Shown here: one piece after another, positions 12,301 through 24,700 of the stretch
Position numbering within the stretch: the stretch's first letter is position 1
Layout: every line of letters begins with the position of its first letter
Assembly (NCBI GenBank): GCA_047967505.1
Contig: CM106540.1
DNA length: 64,000 nucleotides
Strand: one strand, 5' to 3'
From: Dipteris shenzhenensis
Lineage: Eukaryota > Polypodiophyta > Polypodiopsida > Gleicheniales
The notes under the pieces: generated by a model
The model's input: only the letters and a program-made list of their open reading frames with translations
Databases searched by the model: none
What the model was told of the DNA's origin: nothing
Made by a program: the position numbers and the translations under genes

Positions 12301-13220
12301 ATGAAGCTTAATCACCTCCAATCACTGATTGCCTTGCATTCGACGACTGTACTCTGTGGATGTTAACATAAATAATATTGGGGACCTTTTTTTGGAGCTC
12401 CTAGAAGTGGGCCCAAGTCCATCGTCATTCCATGGTCACGTAAAGGGGGTGGATCCATTGGTCGACCTGTGCGCTGCGATAGTAGCACCAAAACTGCTCC
12501 TTCAAAAAAGGGATGCGCTAATGGGGTTGAAGGCCGACATCAGAGTCGCTGAGGGAATCGAGTGCATCAGGAGCGAGGTGATACCTGCTACATGTGCGCT
12601 TCGGATGGGTCCGCTAACAGTTGTTGAAGGATTGGGTAATGAACTGAGTGGGGAAAACTTCCACAATTTCATAGAGGTGGAGGCGAGTGCCTTTGAGCTG
12701 AGTCTTCTAGTGATGCATTAGGGTGCTATCGGGTAGGACTGCAAATCGGGTTGCCATTGGACATCTTTGGGTAGGGATGGGAGGGCATGCTGGAGGGACA
12801 TCATCGTCATCCATAAACATACATTCCTATTAAGCAGTCCCTACGGGCGACAGATCAATGGGCGTAGGTTTAAAATGTGCCGGTTTGAGGAGCGTGTTGA
12901 GTGCCTCATCCAGAAGGTCGACAAAAGAGTTGGAGGAGATGGACTGGGAGGTCCCATGCTGATCAGAGCTTTTGTTGGAGGCAATGGAGGAGTACTCAGA
13001 GAGGTTTGTGTGGGGTGGTGGGGGACGGACGGGATTGGTGGGTTGCTGTGGGGGGGTTGGTGGGCGGGATTTGCAGGAGGTGGCAGTGGGATTTCTGCTG
13101 AGGGTGGTGGAGTTGAATACTGCTATGGCTTCTTGCCCTTCCTCCTCGACAACATCTTCAGGGTATGTTGCATGAATAGTTTCAAATTTGCTAAGTGAGC
13201 ATGTCAAGGTCTCCCATTTT

Positions 13221-13320
13221 GGCCAAGGGCAGGTATGTTGGCTTAGAGCCTGATAGCTCGTCCTCATGGGGAGCTCTATAATCCTAAGGTTCTTAGACAT
13301 CATATGATTGGCGTTGATTG
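13221..13320 (+). repeat. Dispersed repeat, LTR/primer-site-like junction
   Basis: This 100-bp segment contains TTGGCTTAGAGCCTGATAGC and CCTCATGGGGAG. It matches the reverse complement of 50504-50607 over its length with scattered differences. The core resembles the tRNA-primer site used by many plant copia elements (TGGTATCAGAGCC). The two copies probably mark the 5' ends of members of one retrotransposon family. No gag is recognisable after this copy. Confidence 0.5.
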
Positions 13321-15511
13321 CCAAAATTTTGCACTATGCATGGTCTTTCAAATTATGGGAGCAGCCCTCAAAGTCACTCTCCAATCTCAAGGCCACCTTA
13401 TTTTTAACTAGTCCATAAGAATACATTTTTTGGCAAATATGACTTGAGATTAGGGTGGGTTACTAATGCCTTTCCCTCGTATAGGAAATTTAACACTTGC
13501 TCACAGCTCAAACTTTTCTCACATGCATCAGCACCAAGATCATATTCTTCAAGCATGCCATGAGCATGTCTAAGGCTATGGCACATAGATTATCATATGC
13601 TTTTATTCTTGCTTGTGTTCCCTACTTCAACCAGTGCATGCATCTCCCAAACAACAAGCCTCCCCAACTTTTTTCCCACAAGCGGCTTCTTGATCCATCA
13701 CTACCACATGTGAAAATTAATGTCATCAAGGACCAAGGTGCTTGGCTCTCCAAAATCTTACCACTTAGCTCATCTTGTGATGCCTCATGCATTCAAATTG
13801 TGCTATACCCAACTATGAGACCTTTCCCATTAACTATATGAATGCCATTTTCAACCACTTTGCTCAACTTTGCAACATGAGCACTGCACCTTGAAAGGCA
13901 AGTTTGGCTCTGGGATCCAATTTAGACAAGTTGAGATTCCAACCTTTGTGGAAAAATATCATTGAGAGAGGAAGAGAGAGAAGCCCAAAATTAAACAAAT
14001 GTGTGATTGAGGCAGTTAAGGGTAACATTTTTAACTTGCAGTTAAAATCAATCGTGCCTATTAAAATAACACCACAAGTTGGCATAGGGATTAATTGATA
14101 CTCTTTGTTATGCCTTAGGTGCTTACAAGTTCCTTCCCAAGGCAAAAGGGCATTATAATCCCTTACATCAATGAGTAAGGTTTTGACATGATTGTAAAAT
14201 GTCTTGTTGATCTACAAAAGACACCACTAAGCCATCCCTATGGCACCAACTTCTACACGACATGGCATTTCGTAGATTAGGGCAACATTGCACAAATTTG
14301 AGCCAAGGCTTGGTTGGTTTTAACCAACATGTGTTTGCGATAAGTGGCCTTTTGAATCAAACAACCAACTATTGAGTTAGGTCACTCAATAGACCTTGGC
14401 TTGCCAATCCCGCACCCTAGCCTCCTCGTCGCTCACCCTCAACCTCACTTTGAGCAAGGGCCATGCTAAGCTTCTTGCTCAACACTCCCCACACCCCCCA
14501 TTGCTTCCTTTAACCTTGCTCTCTCTTCTCTCCTCCAATTCCCCTTTAGCCTAGACCTAACAATCAACGGCCAAATGAAGCAAAGTCCTCTTTCTTCCAT
14601 TTTACCAATCAGACCCTAGGTTGCTACCAATGGAGGGCACCACCACTACCGTTAGCTTGTATTCACTTGAGGATAACATAGTCATGTATTTTCATGTAAA
14701 GACTACAAGAAAGTCAATATGCAAAACACTTGACTACATCCACAAATTGAAAGTGTTTCTTGGAGCGCTTCGCCCCAAGGTTCTAGGAGTCAGTTCGCAC
14801 CTGCAATAGGGAATTTTTGTTCCGTGCTGTGTGTGTCATGGTGGTGTCTTGTGTCACGATGCACTCTGTTCTCCCTCCAAATAGTGTGATGGTTCAAGCA
14901 CCCTTTGTTGATCCCTCAAGTTCTGTTTTGGCTGAAGGAATGTTGCTGAAGGATAACCTATTTTGCAGATGTTTTGGGCAAGGCTTCACATTTTCGATCA
15001 TTCTTTTAGAAGTAGGCTTTTGTGTTGTTTCATCATTGGGGTTTCGACAGGTTGCTGATCGAGTGTTTCTCTTCGCCTCTGTGGTTTTTGGGGGGGTTTT
15101 GCAGAGATTTTGGGATGGAGAATACTCTCCCACCTCCGCTGTAATCCCTCATTTGCCATTTTGAAAAGACTAGAAACATAATAAAATGAATGGGACCCAG
15201 CCTGTACACAGCATACCAGCTTTTAAAGACTGCCCCCAAAAAGGCAACATGAAAATTTTATACCAACATGTGCAGTGGTATACAACCCTCGAAATGACAT
15301 TTCACACCTGGCCAGGAAATGTCGCATGTTCCTCTCCATGAAGAAATATTGTTTCAACAATAATAAATGAAATTTATAATTGTATGATCATTTCTCTTAG
15401 CATGTAAAGTAATGTGTGTGAGCCACGATTACCTCACCTTAACTATCATTAGTAATTATTTATAGTGGACACTACTTAATTCGAAGGATGTCCCCTCAAT
15501 TTTAAACTAAT

Positions 15512-15733
15512 TCATATCATCCCCTCGCTTGTGCTCCCTTCCTTCTTGTCACCAAATATTCTTTGTCGAAAATCCTCAACCATCATAGGAAGCCCTGCCC
15601 TCAAAGAAACTTTAGGTTCCCAGCCCAATAGATTCCTTGCTTTAGAAATATCTGGTTTCCTCATATGCGGATCATCCTCAGTATTTTTCCTGAACTCAAT
15701 CGTAGCCTTTGGATCAATAGTTTCTTTCACCAC
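15512..15733 (-). CDS. UXS: UXS coding exon 7 (last, 73 residues and stop)
   Basis: Acceptor TTTCAG|GTG. It encodes [20 protein letters not shown] through [18 protein letters not shown] and ends EGMI-TGA at 15514-15512. The preceding 125-bp intron is a normal GT-AG intron. The tail after the family core ([13 protein letters not shown]) is acidic and variable, as usual for plant UXS. Confidence 0.95.
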   Translation of the reverse strand: MVKETIDPKATIEFRKNTEDDPHMRKPDISKARNLLGWEPKVSLRAGLPMMVEDFRQRIFGDKKEGSTSEGMI

Positions 15734-18700
15734 CTGAAAGTGACAACTTATTAATTGTTTTGGATATCTGCAAAGATATATAGCATCAAGACAAATGCAA
15801 AGCATAAACTTGATCTTGTTGAACTTCATAGGATAGCTGGAAATGAGCAGATACCCACCTCAGCAAGCTCCAGCATTGTAAACTCCCCTGGATTCCCAAG
15901 GTTGAATGGTCCAACATGTTCGTGCTCCATTAGCCGCATTAGACCTTCAACCTTCAGATATTCAATTAAAGCCACATTAATCCCAGCATTCTATAAAACT
16001 GTCTAGAGTAGAGCAAAGGGATGGGTTGAAGGAACTGGAACGAGATGCATACCAAGATCCAATACGCAACTTATAGATCATAACCATTGTCCTTCGCTAT
16101 AAATACAGAAAAGTCAAAATGCATTCACAGGACGACAACCATCAAGCCTAAACTTTCACGTACTGCTCTGAAAAGCTATATAAATAACAGCCTGCCGATT
16201 TCAAGATGATGAAGCACTCACATATACGAATGTGAGAATAACGTATGGCATGGGTTTCATTCTTGTTGAATAAGGTGCGGCATGGGCTTCATCTTCAATT
16301 CATTCTTGTTGAAAACCTATTAAAGTGGTCTTGTTTGTCCTCTCATCTAATCTTTCAGAGCAAGTGCATATCGGGGTGTAAGAAACTTCCCTGCATCCAC
16401 TACAGCAAGGGAGAAGACTACCACCCCAGCGGTGAAACATGTCCTCCTAAAGCATCACGATATCTATCAAACTGCCCACCAAAGTGTGCTAAATCTCCTG
16501 GCAAAGAAACACCCACTATGACTTTCTATCTCTACAAGATCCAGCAGCCCACAAGAAGCACATCGTCTCTTGAAATTTAGAGGCTTGGAAAGAGGGATAA
16601 TCTATTGTCTCTTGCCTACAATGTGTCCACAGACTCTTATACCCAAATGCCAAAATGTCAACCAGCTGTTCCTCTTGCCAAACCAGAAGATCCCTATTGA
16701 GCAATCTAGGACTCAATCCCCATTGTGATGAAAAGTTGCCCACAACCAAACATATACTCAGTTGTTACAATGCTTGTAATGTGGAGTTGGTCTCCGTTTA
16801 AGGGTTGCCTTGGGTTAAGAAATAAGAGACTGAGCAATAGTCAATGGTAGCAATGAGCTAGCCATGCCTAGTTAGGACAATCAGCACTGTAAGTACAGGC
16901 GTAGTAGTCCAAAGTGTGGTCAATGTCCTGCGCAAACTAAATAGCCAATCAGTAAGTGACCATGGGCATACAAATGGCGGTGGCAGGACTGACACAAACA
17001 TGGGCATACCCAGACCACAGATGTGCCGCATTTTCGTACACAAGGTCATCCAACTCAGGTCTAGACTCGTGAGAGCTGCCATGAGTAATAGCCCCAAACT
17101 ACAAGAGATCACAGGGCTGCTTCTTCATAGGAGAAGATGTGGTTGGGTGAGACGGGGCCAAGACCCTAATTTCAAGGACGCCGGGTCTAGACACATGCTA
17201 CGAGCACCCTTCCCATCCAAGAGACTATCATTACGGTATCTCGATGCCAAGCTGCCTCATGTCACCCACAAGTACAAACTACAGAGAGAAGGACGGATGA
17301 CAGCGGTAGTCTCGAACATATTGAAGATTTCCAATATGATCCGAGTTGGTCCCACATGGAGGTCAAACTACTCATAGCCAATACACAACAGGGTAGGACA
17401 TGATGAGCTACTCCCAATACAAGGACCTTCTTGTGTTGCTTACTAGTTTCTTTTTATCAATGGTTTCTAAGAGGTGTGAGACACCCCCAGTTCCTCCTAT
17501 GAGGGATTTAGTGAATTACCTCTTCACTTGATGATAAAGTGGAAGAGCTCTTCTCTGCATCCACTGCATGTGACTGCTCCCTGAACACATCGCGGCTCGC
17601 TATGATCTTCTTTGCCTCTCGGTCATACAACTAATAGGCTTTCTGCTCATCACAATAGCCTAAGAAGATACATTTGGTGCTTTTTGATTATAGCTTGTTT
17701 CTCTCTTTCTCTGGTACATGCGCATAGCATTCACACCCAAACGTTCTGAAGTGGGAGACAGATGGCTTCTTATTGCTGTAAGCCTCATGTGGTGTTTTAC
17801 CTTTGAGTGCCTTTGTATAGCTGCGATTAAGGATGTAAACCGCAATATTGACAACCTCAGCCCAAAAGTGGTTTGGCAGTCTAACACCTTTCAACATACA
17901 CCTCCTCATCTCCACGGTGGTCCGCATTCGGTGTTCAACAACCGAATTTTACTGAGGCATATGTGGTGTCGTTGTTTGTCGCTTGATCCCTTTGCTCTTG
18001 CAAAAACCTCCAAACTCTGTAGAAACAAACTCACCACCACCATCCAATTTGATTTTTTCACTTTTCTCCCTGTTTCATTTTCAACAAGCTATGGCCATTC
18101 TTTCAATTTACCAAAAGCTTGAGCCTTTTCGTGAAGAAAGTACACCCACATCTTCCTACTATAGTCATCAACAATCAATAAAAAATAGGAAGATCCCCTC
18201 AAGGCCTGTGTAGGCATCTTACCACACAAGTCAACATGCACCAACTCTAGAGAAGCGTTTGCTCTATTCTTGCTTTCTTGTGGGAATGCCTTTCTCTGTT
18301 GCTTGCCCATCATGCAAGCTTCACACGGTTCTTTGATTTCTGCTACTGCAGGTAAGTAAGCAACCATACCTTACTTCTGTATCTCCTTCAGTACTGCAAA
18401 TCCGATGTGACCAAATCTTTCGTGCCAAAGTCTGCTTGTGCCCACTCCAGCAGTGGCTGTAAGAGCACTTAGCTCATACAGGTTGTTTCTCCTTACTCCT
18501 GTGCCAACAAGATTGCCTGCACTATCCAGAATTTTTTCTCATGTCTTGTTGAAACTCACCTCATGGTCAAGGTCAGTTATGGAAGCAATTGATAGCAGAT
18601 TTCTCTTGATTTGTAGAACATACAACACATTAGATAGTTTCTTAACATCTCCATTTACAGAAACAAATGAAACCGTACCTGTACCCTCAACAAGATATTT

Positions 18701-21700
18701 TGCGTTATTTCCAACCGTCACGGTGATGGGTTCTTGTAGAGGTTGCATGGAACAATATAGACCCTTCTATGACGGGAGGCACCACTATCCAACACCCATG
18801 AATCAGTGGTTGAGACTTCTTAAACTGAGGAACACTCTTCCTCAATGGCCACAAATAGATTCCGCTGTGTTAGCTGTCTCTTTTCCCTTATCTGTCTTCT
18901 TCAAGATACCATTCTTTTCATCTGCTTTCTTGACCCGACAATCTGCAATCACATGGCCCTTTTTCTTGCAATAAAAGCATTCTCCTTGAAACTTCTTCTT
19001 GCCGCCCTTCTTCTTTTTGTCACCACTAGTAGAGAACTCACCCTTGGTGAAGGAGCCACTTTTGCCTTTCGCAGTGGCAGAGAACGCGGCATCCCCATTG
19101 CCGCCTCCATCTCAAGCTTTAAGCCTCAATTCCTCCTCCATAAGTAAAGCACAGAACTCCTCAAATGACAATGGTTGGGGTCTCACCTGAGTGTTAAGTG
19201 CTGTTACTAGTCCATCAAACCTTGGTGGACATATCCGGAGACACCGCCGAGCTAGTTCTTCGCTAGTCCTTTGTATCCCAGCACTAGCCATTTGATCACG
19301 CACATTTTTTATTCGGGTTATGAATGCCTCCTCTATCTCTCCTTCATTAAACTTCTCAGCTGCGAGCTGATTCTCCAAGTTCTGAATCCTTGTCTAATTC
19401 CGCGTCTCATACTGACTCCTCAATATGTTTTATACCACAGTTGCCTTAGATGTACGCTGAATTAAGGTTAAAACACTATCAGTAGTACTTGTAACCAGGG
19501 CACACAGAGCATCTGCGTTCCTGCGTTTCTAAGCTCGTAGAAGATCGGCATTAGGAGGTATCATACTCCCTGGATTTGCTGGGTCGGGGGTTCCTTGTGG
19601 TTCTGGGTCAGTCCCCAATACTGTCTCCAAAAGCTCATATGAATCCAAAATAGCAGTAATTTTAAACTTCCACAAAGTGTAGTTCGTACCATCTAGCTTG
19701 CCTTCAGTGAAGGCTGGTGGGCGAATCCTCAACGTCGAGATTGTTAGTGCAGCAGCAGTTGCTGAACTCGAGCTTCCTGTTGCCATCACTCCGTATGTTG
19801 TTGAAGCCCTCGCCTCTCTTTTATTCTTCGATCCTTAGAGCCACCTGGACTCTGATACCATGTTAAATTACATGACGCAGCGGAACAGAAACTGAACAAA
19901 GAATAGAGTACACAGCAAACTAGAGAGGAACAAAATTTTCCTTCAATACTGATGTAGTACAGATGATGGCTTCGTCCACTTGTACGCTCCCACAGTGAAG
20001 CTTAGATGGCGATCTAGACAGATACTAGGTGAAGAGCTACTAGCTGGAAGATCTGATCTGGAGTCATTTAAAATCCAGTTTGAGTGCAAGGGGACATCTG
20101 CCTCTTTATGGACACTAGGTGGCTTTTTGGGAGTTTTGTGAAACTTCCAAACAGCACAAAGAAAAGGTATGCTTGGATTGCAAACAAACCTAGAAGACTT
20201 GCACAAACTCTGATGTTTTGAGATCAAATCCTTTTGAGAAACTAAGGCAGGGGCGTAAGTTTTGGCAGAGGAGTTTTGGCAGACGAGTTCACTTCTCTCA
20301 AAAGACATTCTAAGTAAAACTTTTTGCAAATAAAAACAAAGTTATTGGAACATTTGTCCACATAAGAAATGGCAAAATTCCTATGGAATTTTCGAAGAAA
20401 AGTTTCATCTTCTTTAGAAAGATGGTTACTTTTCTTCGAGCAATTAACCGAAGGGACTTCTTCTAGTTTCAAAGCAACTTTCTTCAAAATCTTCCCTTTC
20501 CATTCTGATAAGATATTTTTAACTCCTAAACATTCTTCTAATTGCAAAACAAACTTTGAGATTCCCTTATCGATAGCTTTTAAAAGGCAAGACTCTTTAA
20601 AAGAGTATAATCGAAATTTCATGCCTTTCATGAAAAGGTCTCTTAGGTTACTAGAAAGCAAAATTGAGGTATCAGCTGTGACTACATGTCCTAAATCAGC
20701 ATCAATAAAGCTTTGGAATCTCTTACTTTTACAACAACAAGGTTCTTTAAGGATAGAAGATTTTGAATGCTCTGAAAGCCTTTTACCTATCTCTCCATAG
20801 TTGAAAGCCTTTTGTCCTAAAGTTTTTACATACTTCCAAGCTACTATTGGATGCTTCCAAATTCTTCTCACAAAATGAGGGAAAGAATCCATTACTTCAA
20901 GAGACTTCAAAATAGTTTAAGCCTATCTTGTCAAGTGAGGGAGAAGTAAAAATACAAATCAAGAGTTTCTTATTTAGATAGACTTCTTTGCTTTGAAAGG
21001 AAGCTTTTACTTTTAAGAAGCAATCCAACGAAGTTTTAAGTTGTATATAATGGAGCTTATTTAGATTCAAATCCTCAAAAGAGAAGTTTTCCAAGGTGTA
21101 TTGGATGGCTCCCACACAATCACCTTTTTACCATCAACGGTCTCATTGATAGATAGACCTCATCTAACATGCAAGTCAAGATCCATCCAGTGTCCCGGGC
21201 TCACACATGGCTTCTCCTCATATGGGATCCTTACAACTTGAGCACCTTGGACCACTAGTGGTTACCAGGAGGGTGGGGCATTGAGCATATCCAACATTAC
21301 CTCCATGGAGTCTTTGCTTAAGCTGAATTTTTCTTGCTGCAGTGGTTGTACCATACATTTTCTGAATTATATCGCAAGCTTCTTTTGGAGTGTTGGCCTT
21401 CTTGATATGTGGAATGAGAGTTTCTGAAATGCATATTGATATCTAATGCAACACCTTCCTGGACTTCTCAACCCAAGTCCTATCTAGCCAATTTTCCCTC
21501 CTCTGTTGATTCCTCTCATGGCAATTCGGAGCATTCATCTTCACCAGTAATCAAAACCCATACTCCTTCGCCCATATGGAAATTTTCCATGCAATAGGAC
21601 CAAATACTATAGTAGTCTTTCGAAAGTTTCTCACCCACAATTTGTGTAATCTGAGAGTTTCAGCCCAGATTGATTCACAAGCCTTGTGCAAATAATTGCT

Positions 21701-24700
21701 TCCTAATGCAATTCGACAACACCCAAAGTATTGGCACTTTTTCGAATTTTCTGCACACCAATTTCCAATCACTTCATGTGAGCCACATTGCCCTTTGCCA
21801 CAAGTGCCTAAACTTGCTCTATTTTTTAGCATTCAAGAGCATCAATTTTTGGCATCCTATAGAGGGCATCAAACCACGCATTTGCCAAGGCAACCATAGC
21901 ATTTTCCACTTTCTGTAAATGCATATATCAGGGCATCACACGACCCTCAAAAGCATCCCAAACTTGTACTTGCAATAGCTTGCAAAACAGAAATTTACCC
22001 TTTTTTAAAGGCATCAAACACCTTTAATAATGGGTATTCACACCCTCATATCATCCTCCAACATGAATTTTACTGGTTAGGCCTTAACAAAACTGCACAA
22101 ATGCATCCACACTTCACCATCCAAGCATTCAACCTCTGGTATTAGGCACTTTCTTGCCCCCTAATTTGTGTTAATGGTTTTTATGTGAAATTCTTGGTCT
22201 CAAGCACATGAGCAATAAATTTTTTACCTTCTTGAAACCTTGCTAGTACTCACAAGCTCAAGTAAGACAGACCTTGGAAGTTGGATGCAATCATTGCATC
22301 CAATGATTGCATCCACTCGTTGCTCCACAAATCTGTCCAGGACACTCAACTCAGCATCTAGACAAACAAACAGCAATTATACTGGAAAGTATCTGCAGTA
22401 TATCATCTCTTCAATTTATTTCCTTCAAAGAGATCACTCAGTTTCGTTCCAGTCCGCTCAGAAACTTTAATGTATTGGTCCAGCTTTCCTGTATTGTTTG
22501 GGTGGATTCTGCAGACTGCTTGTGGGTAAAACAGCTTGAAACGCTCGTACGCCACACCTGTGCCTAGTATGGTATGAGTCTCCAAAAGCTGCCGGAATCT
22601 CATTCATGATTCCTAGCTACCACAGCTTGCTTCAAATCTTCTCTCATCCTGTGGGATTGGCATCTTTGCTTTCCCTTTTTCAATCACATGTCTCTTTCTT
22701 TCTCTATCTACTAGCCTTTGTCTCAATCATGACTTCTTTGTAGCTCTTTGGCTTCAAAACTGGAAGACCTTTCACCTCAACCATTCCAAGCACTCTACGC
22801 AGTTTTAGCTTCTCCCTCAAGTCTCTTTTTTTGAAGCAAGTGTTTCCAATAGGCATGACACAGAATGGAGAAGCTTTCCAACAAGTGTTGGCTCTAATAC
22901 CACAATGTTGGGGAAACACACATAACACACAAGAGGGGTGAGATGCTCATGAACTATGCTGCAGTATTACCAGGATGCCATTCTTCATTACACACACGAC
23001 TCTTCTCTACACCTCATTTACAAGAAGGTCCTTAAGACCTTTCACACACATACCTTAAAGCTTCCACATCATCAAGACATAACCCACACTCTACATCCAT
23101 CTATATACGCTCTATACATCAACAGTGGAGGAGGAGTAGCTAGCGGATATGAGGGCAGTATGGATCAGAGAGTGACTAGAGCACATGCGATCAAGGTCCG
23201 GCCTAACTCACTCTCCTCATAGGGGACTGCTAGAGACGAGGCATCACTCTTGACATAACACATCGGATCCAGAGATCAAGGAGACCATGTTCCCTGCCAC
23301 AGTGCGAGACAGCTCGACAGACACAGATCCATGATATCCTGTCAGCCAACCGAAGAGCCACCACGGTGCTAGGTTTCGGCTTCTGAGTCTCAACTTACAG
23401 CTTTCAGTTTCAGTTTGTATTTGAGTTTTGTTGGACCTCTTGAGCTAAAGGCTAGTATAGCACTCAGCAAGGTATTAGAAAACGAAAGTCCACCAAAGGG
23501 TATCCCGAAACAGAAGACTGATAGATGAGACAGGAATTATACACAGAAGTTTCACTCTGGAATCATCACACCATTCATGTGTGTGCAAGCCAGCAAACAG
23601 ACTGTGCATCAAGACAAATATAGAAGCAACACTTACATATTTCCATCCGTCCACAAACTCGACACAATAAAATGCCAAAATGTTCTCGCCTCGCACCTCT
23701 TGATCTCTGAGCCCGCGTGCTCCACTAGGTGGGGAGGTGGCCAACCCTATTCCAACACGAGGTGGCCAACCCTATTCCAACACAAGGGCCCTAGTGCGCC
23801 CTTTGCTTTGGTCTTTCGAGGCTTGTATGAGCTATTTTCACTTGGTGTACTATGTCACGATCTGTGACGTATTCCTTTCTCTTTCTAGACTTATGGATGG
23901 TTTGATGAATGGACACTTGTGGAAGGGTATGCCCTTTCGACGGGACACTTGCCTTTTCGACGGGACACTTCCTAATGAGGCATAACCCTTCACAAGAGAC
24001 ATTCTAATGAAAAGACATTCCTATTGTAATGTACCCTCTCATCAAGGGTCACACCCTTCACAAGGGATACACACCTCTTCATGCACATACCCTTTGGAGT
24101 ACACACCTTTTCATGTGTGACTCTTCACTCTCTATATAAGAGAGGCCCAATTGTATGGATGACATCACATCCACCCTACAGATATTCAAGCAATACAATT
24201 ATTCCTTGTTCTCTCCTATCTCAGTCTCCTTTCTGTTCCTTAGCACATTTCTAAATATAGTAAATCTAGGATTTCTTACAGTGGTATCAGAGCAAAATTC
24301 GCTCCTGCCTGTAGGAAATGCCCCCCCACCTTCTAGCGTTGATCTGATACATCTTTTCCGCTAGAAGGACATCCGTGCACATTGTGCATGGAAGAGATGG
24401 AGAGGATGAGCGTAAAATTTTTAAACGCCTACCCGGCCTAAAGTCATCCTAGCCTCTCCATCTCCCTCACATCACAAGTTGATGTGAATGGACACGACCA
24501 AAATCGTGTCTTTTCAGGTGCTTGGGCTGTCCCAAAACCAAGGGACGCACCTTTTCCACCATGGGACACACCTTTTGGTGACGAGTCTCGACTCCTCACT
24601 CATGGGACATACCCCATCGTGGACAAAAGGACATACCTATTCATGCAGGGTCACACTCCTTTTAACAATAGGGACATATCCCCTCATGAACAGGTGCACC

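Larger units (their letters stand above)
10745..15500. other. Gene-free region 3' of UXS
   Basis: ORFs of 60-164 codons occur here, but none shows a recognisable domain and all overlap others on the opposite strand. Visible structure includes a purine-rich GGGAGAAGGAGA tract (11400-11490), repeated phrases around TTTGGGGCTCAAACTCCCTGAG-like words (11878 and 12108), and a retrotransposon-like dispersed repeat at 13221-13320. The UXS polyadenylation site should lie just left of 15512. I did not find a convincing AATAAA on the minus strand there. Confidence 0.5.
17460..20114 (-). mobile_element. 3'-truncated Ty1/copia retrotransposon (LTR-gag-integrase)
   Basis: Minus-strand order: a candidate 254-bp 5' LTR (20114-19861, TGTCC...TTAACA), primer site TGGTATCAGAGTCC (19860-19847), gag start MMATGSSSS with [18 protein letters not shown] (19789 on), zinc knuckle [14 protein letters not shown] (about 18960-18920), GAG-pre-integrase [12 protein letters not shown] and [15 protein letters not shown] (about 18430-18300), integrase core [12 protein letters not shown] ... 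[15 protein letters not shown] (about 18260-18140), then [20 protein letters not shown] and [14 protein letters not shown] (17890-17700). Reverse transcriptase, RNase H and the 3' LTR are absent. Several in-frame stops and frameshifts are present. It appears to interrupt a Penelope-like element on its right. Non-autonomous. Confidence 0.85.

Noticed and set aside
12830-13324. 164-codon minus-strand ORF
   Set aside because: No recognisable domain, overlaps two plus-strand ORFs of similar length and spans part of a dispersed repeat. Not enough to call a gene.
14817-15164. 115-codon plus-strand ORF just beyond the UXS 3' end
   Set aside because: Hydrophobic but with no signal or domain I recognise, and an equally good minus-strand ORF overlaps it. 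It may include UXS 3'UTR sequence on the other strand.
16516-16749. Possible LINE remnant ([18 protein letters not shown] on the minus strand)
   Set aside because: It vaguely resembles the segment preceding the LINE zinc-binding region, but the following residues do not continue the pattern and no RT motif is nearby.
20369-20800. 143-codon plus-strand ORF
   Set aside because: It is the complement of the Penelope-like coding frame, which carries the motifs; the plus-strand reading is a shadow.
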